A stretch of DNA of 64,000 nt, taken from NCBI GenBank assembly GCA_963965975.1, contig OZ014425.1:2307501-2371500 (forward strand), written 5' to 3'. Positions 57,738 to 64,000 of this stretch are shown here, one piece after another. Under the pieces are notes generated by a model. It worked only from the letters and a program-made list of their open reading frames with translations. It searched no databases and had not been told where the DNA came from. Source of the stretch: Xestospongia bergquistia (Eukaryota; Porifera; Demospongiae; Haplosclerida; Petrosiidae). Position 1 is the first letter of the stretch. Each line of letters opens with the position of its first letter. The translations under genes were made by a program, and so were the position numbers.

Positions 57738-58194
57738 TATACACGATATGATATTCACAAATCCATTGTGGGTCATATTATACCAATGATGTTATGACAA
57801 AATGGCATAGATCTTTGCGTGCAAGTCTCATAAGCATTTTTATTCTTTGCTGTTGGATCTTTGTTAATCTTTCTGGCTTTTGCTATAATCTTTTTAGCTG
57901 TTTTCAAGTATTTTTGCTGCAGCTATTGAATAGTTGTGCAAGTTTTGTTAATAATATTATTTGTTATGCCATACCATTGTGGAATGCAAAGACCACCATT
58001 CACTTTATATAAGAAGTCTTGTTCAATAGTTTTCTGGACAGCTAGCGCTCTAGTTTACATTTATTTAAAACAAAGTTACAAAATATTTTGAAAGGTATAA
58101 ACCATTAACCTCTGGCTTATTCATAGACTGACATAATCATATCAAACTCAAATTGGATAGAATAGTGTATAATGTAATTTTATACAGTATATTG
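57738..58194. other. no gene recognised
   Basis: AT-rich sequence upstream of the tentative PRMT5 exon. I searched it for TIM-barrel exons and found none. Confidence 0.4.
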
Positions 58195-59575
58195 CACAAA
58201 TGCACCTAAAGTATTTAAGTTACAGACTTTAGAGTATTAATGCAAACCAACTTAATAAACTGTTAATTTCATTTTAATTAGTTAGTCCCTTTATGTCCTA
58301 TAGTCTCAGCAGTCTACTTTATAAACTTCACTCAATAGTCTAAACCATCTAAAGTCTTTAAATTAAAGACTTTAGAGGGTTAATGCGAACCAAGTTAATA
58401 AACTGTTAATTGCTGTTTACTTCGTTAGTCCGTTTAAGTCCTTTAGTCTGAGCAGTTTAATTTATAAAATTCACTCAATACTCTATGCCTTCTAAATTTT
58501 TTAATTTAAAGACTTAACAGCATTAATGCAAACAAACTCAATAAATGGTTAATTGCAATTTATTTAGTTAGTCCCATTAAGTCCTTTAGTTTGAGCAGAT
58601 TACTTTATAATATTAACTCAACAGTCAAAACCTTCTAAAGTCTTTCAATTAAAGACTTTAGAGCGTTAATGCAAACCAAATTAATAAACTGTTAATTGCA
58701 GTTTATTTCGTTAGTCCCTTTCATTCCTTTAATCTCAATAGTTTACTTTATAAAATTCACTCAATAGTCTAAACCTTCTAAAGTCTTTAAATTAAAAACT
58801 TGAGAGTGTTAATGCAAACAAATTTAATAAAATGTTAATTGTAGTTTATTTACTTAGTCCCTTTAAGTCCTTTAGTCTCAGCGGTTTACTTTATAAACTT
58901 CACTCAATAGTATAAAGCCTCTAAAGTCTTTAAATTAAAGACTTTAGAGCTTTAATGCAAACAAACTTTATAAACTGTTAATGGCAGTTTATTTACTTAG
59001 TCCCTTTAAGACCTTTAGTCTCAGCAGTTTACTTTATAAACTTAACTCAATAGTCTCAACCTTCTAAAGTGTTTAAATTAAAGACTTATAGAGTTAATGC
59101 AGACCAACTTAATAAACTGTTAATTGCAGTTTATTTAGTTAGTCCCTTTAAGTCCTTTAGTCTCAGCACTTTACTTTATAAACTTCACTCAATAGTCTAA
59201 CCCTTCTAAAGTCATTAAACGAAGGACTTTAGAGCGTTAATCCAAACAAACTTAATAAACTCTTAATGACATTTTACATACTTAGTCCCTTTAAGTTCTT
59301 TATTCTGAGCAGTTTACATTATAAACTTCACTCAATAGTGTAAACCTTCTAAGGTCTTTAAATTAAAGACTTTAGTGCGTTAATACAACAAACTTCATAA
59401 ACTGTTAATGGCAGTTTATTTACTTCGTCCCTTTAAGTCCTTTACTCTGAGCAGTTTACTTTATAAACTTAACTCAATAGTCTCAACCTGCTAAAGTCTT
59501 GAAATTAAAGACTTTAGAGGGTTAATGCAAACACACTTAATAAACTGTTAATTACAGTTTATTTAGTTAGTCCCA
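58195..59575. repeat. 143-bp palindromic satellite, about 9.5 copies
   Basis: Reference points (AGACTTTAGAG) fall at 58224, 58367, 58509, 58652, 58796, 58939, 59082, 59224, 59368 and 59509, a spacing of 141-144 bp. Each unit holds two inverted repeats: CTAAAGTCTTTAA facing TTAAAGACTTTAG, and AATAAACTG facing CAGTTTATT around TTAATTG. No coding potential. Copies differ by scattered substitutions. Confidence 0.95.
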
Positions 59576-59599
59576 AATACATGGTACAAAATGAATGGA

Positions 59600-60255
59600 A
59601 TATTTACTCTTGTAATTGTAGTATTCTAAACAGCCCTGCAGAAGTAATGTCCCAACATATTGGTTGCTAAAATGAAGTAATGCACAAAATATACTGGTTA
59701 CTGAAGCCTATATCTTACAGAGAAAAGGACTAGTGAGATATTATGTTTTAAAATGACTAGTTAATAACTTTAGTATAAACACATTCACATATGATACAGC
59801 ACACAACTCAAGACTCCAAAAGATGTCCACACACAATATGCATATTTTATAAAGTATGTTGCATAGATAACTTATGGGACTGGAAGTCAACACTTGATAT
59901 ACAACACAATAATCATATAATAATACAGTGCACATTGGTTGCTAAAATGAAGTAATGCTGTCTAAGATTTCTAGTACAAACCTTTAGTACTAACAAATTC
60001 AAGCTGATACTGACACAAAAGTAGACAAAATTATTCAGACTTCCTACATTGTACTAAATATACTGGTTACTAAATTCTAAATATTACAGAGAAAAGGAAT
60101 ACTCAGATATGTTTCAAAATGACTTATGACAGGCTTAGTTCTAACAAAAGATGCACTAAAAGTAAGTGATAAAGCTCACTGAACTAAAAAGTCAAGCTAG
60201 ATCACTAACACACATGGAGTACCGCTACTCTGACTGTACTTGCCCTTGGGCTATA
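59600..60255 (-). repeat. inverted copies of the 14-17 kb satellite family
   Basis: On the minus strand, TTTTAGCAACCAAT and CTGCAGGGCTGTTTAG (59620-59680), AAGCCTGTCATAAGTCATTT (60110-60135) and CTATAGCCCAAGGGCAAGTA (60236-60255) match the array at 14391-16875. It spans roughly one long and one partial unit. Confidence 0.88.
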
Positions 60256-61106
60256 GGGAGAAACAGAGAACAATGTCAAAATAAAAATAACTTACACACA
60301 AATGAATATTGTTAAACAACCTAACCAATTACTTCTTTCAACAGTCTCTACATAACTTGCCTGAGTCTCAAATACTTGTATCACATATAGAAAGAGGTTG
60401 ACAGAAGTGGTTCATTATTACAAAACAGATCATATATGACGCATTATTATATACTATACATATAAATTATGTACCAAAACTGTAAAAGATAATTGATTGC
60501 AAATTGATTTAATTTTAAATACAGTGTATACAGTTTGAATAATTATGAAAAATATCAACATATAATATTATTATTTACTAATGTATTACGAAAGTGAAGG
60601 TGATATAGCTAGACAAACAGTACTACATTAGTAAAAGCAACAGGTTACACTTACGTTCAACAAAAATAAGTTGCAATTGCAATCTGTACATATAACTAGT
60701 GGTTAATTATACTGTTGAATATCAGATTTATCCCAAGTATAGCTGTGAAGTACTTCATATATTTAAAGTGTATAGTCTGTTAAGTTCATATCAGGTCATT
60801 GTTACAATTGGGAATTATAAAAGTTGATGAATAGCATTTTATATTTTTAGGTTTCTCTGTTTTCAAGTATAACATTTGAGAAATGACAAGTCATAAGTCA
60901 AGATTCTTTAGTCATTTCTGTCATTTGTCTTCATAGTCATCTACTTTTGTAAATGTCTGGGATGTTCTAATGTATGACTACATTACATTTATAAGATATT
61001 TTGGTGATACTATGTACAGCAAGCTCAGACATCAAATAGTTAGTGCCAGTAATACTACTTTTTATTAATGAATATTTTATGAGTTTTGTTTGTTCTCTTT
61101 ACCTAG
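60256..61106. other. no gene recognised
   Basis: AT-rich spacer. It may contain intron sequence of the POT pseudogene that follows, but no upstream exon is clear. Confidence 0.4.
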
Positions 61107-61620
61107 ATAGATAGCTAAAGTGTGGACAGGATATTATAAGATCATTGTCAGTGGCATCTTCTTGCTTGAAGACTTTCTGGTGTGTGTTTTATTATCATTG
61201 TATTGCCCTAATAATCCATTATTTTTTGTAATATATGCACTTGCATATCTTTGTACTGTAGTTGGATATGCTGGTTTTCATGTTAACATTGTTCAGTTCA
61301 ATATTAATCAACTTGTAGGAGCTTTAGCAGATTAACTAAGTTCTATCATGTACTGGCATAGTATTAACAAACAGTTACATTTGCTATATTTGAACTTGGA
61401 TGATGTTTTTTACACCTTTTTCTTCTATTATCCTTTGTAACAATAGAAGTAACAGTCTCTGTGGTAATAATAGCTCATTACTTTTAAACATTGGCTGGAA
61501 ACTACTCCTCTCATGTATTTTATCAAGTTGATTGCTAAAGTACTCTGCTAGGAAGAACCCAAAGAATTGTAGTGCCTTGACCTACTGGGAGGAGGACTAC
61601 CATACCAAATCACTCATTAT
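61107..61620 (+). pseudogene. POT/SLC15 peptide-transporter pseudogene fragment
   Basis: After an acceptor-like CTTTACCTAG, KVWTGYYKIIVSGIFLLEDF enters a membrane segment, then PLFFVIYALAYLCTVVGYAG and HVNIVQFNINQLVGALAD. The G-x-x-[AV]-N-[IV]-x-x-F-x-x-D/N-Q pattern is the POT proton/oligopeptide transporter signature. TAA at 61333-61335 stands where Glu of A-D-E-L-S is expected, then LSSIMYWHSINKQ continues. After further frameshifts, IEVTVSVVIIAHYF and, in another phase, KYSARKNPKNCSALTYWEED (about 61545-61602) match the family's cytoplasmic loop. About 170 codons are recognisable, with at least three lesions. Neither end of the protein is present. Confidence 0.85.
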
Positions 61621-62295
61621 CAGCGCTTTATATTGGAGAAATGAAAATTTGTTTTAGCTCTTTTAATGTGTTTCCTGTAAAGGAAACAACAGACACCCTT
61701 AACGTTAACTGGGATTGCAGCATAATTAATTCTTGCATTACTCCTGCTCTGGTCTACTAAATGGCTTTTTGAAAGCCACCATTACAAGAAGTTGTGCTGT
61801 TTTGTTTGCTAGAAAGAGACTGTGGCTGATTCGATAGTATGTGTTGCAAACTGCTCTATTAAGTATTCTTTAATTCAATATACTGAGACTTTATAAGACA
61901 GTATCTTTCATACTAAAGCTCTTTCCTCCTCTCTCATGCACTCACTCTTGCTCTCCTTTTTTCTCATCTTGTCTAATATGTCAATTAAATCTTTGTCTCC
62001 ATTCATATGGACTCCAACTAAACCTTATTCTCTGGCATTCACGATTTCATAATACTATAATTTGTTGTTAAGCTACATTTAAATGTGACAATATGCACGC
62101 ACCTTTAATTAATATTATTATACCTTAGCAGTACAGTTGATCTCTCCTCTATAAGCAGTTAAGCACTCATATTTGTACCAAAAGCTTTGATCACTCTGGA
62201 AATGTTTGTGAAACGATTGATTATCTTCAGCTAATGCACTCGTAAAATTATTATGACAACACATAATATGTCACTGTGGATTAAAGACAACTAAC
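61621..62295. other. no gene recognised; expected place of OSCP 3' exons
   Basis: The minus-strand ATP synthase gene should continue here with about 70 more residues. I could not find its HRGEV-like or GG-[ML]-[IV]-V blocks. Confidence 0.4.
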
Positions 62296-63526
62296 CAAAG
62301 AAGTTCAAAGTGAGATCAGAATACTTCTTTTCTTTTAAAACATCATTAAGAGCAGCTAACGATGAGTAAGTATTAAAATAGCACTTATCTTAATTACTTA
62401 CTTTGCTTCTGTTGTTTTCTGATGGTAGGGTTATTAATAAAACCAGAGAGATCTGGTAAATCAGTTTCTATTAAATTAAAAAATCCATTAATTTAAAAAA
62501 AAAATTGTATAAACCATTACATGTACATATACACTCTACATGTACTTTATTATAAATTATACATTAGCAGGTATAATAAGAGTTATATTAATATCTATAA
62601 ATCACCTGAAAGTCTTTTAGTTCCACTTCCATTTTCTCTAATGATGTTTTTACTAGGAGCCGAAAACAAAGCATGTGAATATCTTTCTTCTAATCCATAA
62701 ACTTGAATAGGAGCCTATAATATAAAAGAAATAAAAAGACAGAGTTGGTGTGGGATATTAGAAGGACTGAGTGAAATCCAATGTTATATTATGTTTAGAC
62801 TGTCCTTATGATACAAAGAAGGTAGGTAACAATCAACACATGTTTAATATTTTATGATACAGTTATGTTATAATAGAGGATATATTAGAACACTGTGAAT
62901 AGAGGAAAAATAAATTTAATGGGTGGTAGTAACTACATTTATATTGTATGTATAGCAAGTTTATAGGGAATAAAATATACTTTGAAAACAATTTACTATA
63001 ATGAAAGGACAATATAGGCTATCAATAGTGGAGAGATCTATATAGTGTAATGCACTACAAAACAAGTAGAACTATACAAACTATCACAATGGATATCGTT
63101 TTCTTTGGTTAGAACTCAAAATCTAATGACCACATACCATTTAATTACTATTAATAATTTAGCATTATACAATAAATTGTCTTTACCAGATATTGATACA
63201 CATCGTTCTCTATATCTGGTAATGTTATTAATATCAGGTTTATTCAATTTTAGGGTGGAATCTAGTTACTATAATTTTTATAATTTACATAAACTAGATA
63301 AAATTGCTGGGTTGAGACTGTTGAGAGTAAGACCGCATGCTGCATGTATGTACTCATTAACGTTAACAGAACCAAATTAAATACTCTTTACTGAAATGAT
63401 TGCCTCATTAAAATGTTGACCAATACTATACCTATCATCACAGACATTTTAGACAATTATCTTAACACTTTGTTGTGCAGCTGCTTCTGTTGGTAATGTT
63501 GTACTTAGATATCTCATTGAACTAGT
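62296..63526 (-). CDS. ATP5PO: ATP synthase peripheral stalk subunit OSCP (5' exons only)
   Basis: OSCP links the peripheral stalk to the F1 head of mitochondrial ATP synthase. Four minus-strand exons are in phase. 63526-63467 encodes MRYLSTTLPTEAAAQQS, fitting a mitochondrial presequence (donor GTTAAG). 62714-62606 encodes APIQVYGLEERYSHALFSAP and KRLS. 62467-62402 encodes TDLPDLSGFINNPTIRKQQK. 62355-62296 encodes ALNDVLKEKKYSDLTLNFFG. Acceptors are AG, and the introns are 752, 138 and 46 nt. The VYGLEERYSHALFSA block and the FINNPTIR...LNDV block are typical of OSCP. The C-terminal third was not found in the window. The start Met is taken as the one in the first exon; an earlier exon is possible. 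I see no lesion in these exons, so the gene may be active with distant 3' exons, or truncated. Confidence 0.85.
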
Positions 63527-64000
63527 CTAAATGAATAAAACAACAAATCACATATAACTTAATGTACTGTAAATTCTAAAATCATTGAGATACACTTTCA
63601 TATTGATTGTCTCTAATTATCAATCCTGAAACAAAGGAGGTTATCCATTACTGAATGTTGTGACAATGACAAAACCAGAAGTCAATCCCACATAGTCATA
63701 CCCAGACCTACAAACACCAGGAAACATTGTAGGTCTGGGTATGATCCTGTACATAGCTCACCATTGACCAATTTCATGTTGGATATGATATCCAGCTTTA
63801 TATTAAGAGATATATGTACAGCATTATGCAAGCAATTACTGGATGTTACATAATTATTTCAATACTTGTTGCAGCTATATGTGACTGGATATGCAAAAAG
63901 GAGGGACCACTTGAGTCATTTCTGTCATTTTGAGTTTTTCGTACCATTTTAAAGGATTTTTAATGCTGTTGTTGATACCTTTCATAGACGCATGCGTTGT
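63527..64000. other. spacer with a strong hairpin
   Basis: No gene seen. Contains the perfect inverted repeat TCATACCCAGACCTACAA (63696-63713) and its complement (63727-63744) around a 13-base loop. Confidence 0.8.

Noticed and set aside
63105-63380. 91-codon plus-strand open frame
   Set aside because: It lies in the first OSCP intron on the other strand and shows no family features or splice context.
1-64000. tRNA, rRNA or bacterial-type genes
   Set aside because: No cloverleaf with a recognisable B box, no rRNA core sequence and no operon-like coding were seen on a by-eye reading; a tRNAscan or Rfam run was not possible.

Overview
This window is animal nuclear DNA, most likely from a demosponge, with Amphimedon queenslandica-like content. 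It is AT-rich. The host genes are split by many very short introns (45-65 nt, for example 42591-42635, 51719-51766, 62356-62401, 26387-26432). It carries a Death/CARD-like/coiled-coil/LRR gene of the kind expanded in sponges, and a wide mix of decayed transposons. There is one 200-base assembly gap (37501-37700). The species is an inference; the short introns and the gene families are read from the sequence.

Layout. 1-9314: a Ty3/gypsy pol remnant with its 3' LTR, then four different hAT-type transposase remnants in a row. 9431-14390: a PIF/Harbinger element (SANT/MADF-like gene facing a DDE transposase), a duplicated segment, and a piggyBac transposase remnant. 14391-16875: a satellite with about 295- and 435-bp units. 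18364-24327: a full-length BEL/Pao retrotransposon with LTRs and a 5-bp target duplication, its reading frame full of stops. 25082-28198 (minus): a Death-CARD-like-coiled-coil-LRR gene with frameshifts and a nonsense codon. 28312-30455: a complete but internally deleted gypsy element placed head-to-head with that gene. 30585-36560: a gypsy element split by a second, inverted gypsy element (31507-35648). 36694-38330: a broken THAP zinc-finger exon carrying a 360-bp hAT MITE with a perfect 8-bp target duplication, followed by an uncharacterised gene.

The right half holds the host genes, both on the minus strand. Exons of the arginine methyltransferase PRMT5 run from 57736 down to 41620; the whole SAM-binding and catalytic half is recognisable. 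It has one nonsense codon and one 1-nt frameshift in a T homopolymer, and its N-terminal exons were not found. One PRMT5 intron (42750-51612) has swollen to 8.9 kb with a gypsy remnant, a Tigger element containing a hAT element, another gypsy remnant and a Tc1 remnant. Upstream are a 143-bp palindromic satellite (58195-59575), an inverted block of the 14-17 kb satellite family, a POT/SLC15 peptide-transporter pseudogene (plus strand, 61107-61620), and the first four recognisable exons of the mitochondrial ATP synthase OSCP subunit (62296-63526).

There is no operon-like logic here: this is a transposon graveyard in which host genes survive as broken or stretched copies. The clearest structural results are two 8-bp hAT target duplications, two 5-bp LTR-element target duplications, a three-level nest, and a pair of duplicated Harbinger loci that differ by an internal inversion. 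I did not find a convincing new molecular system.
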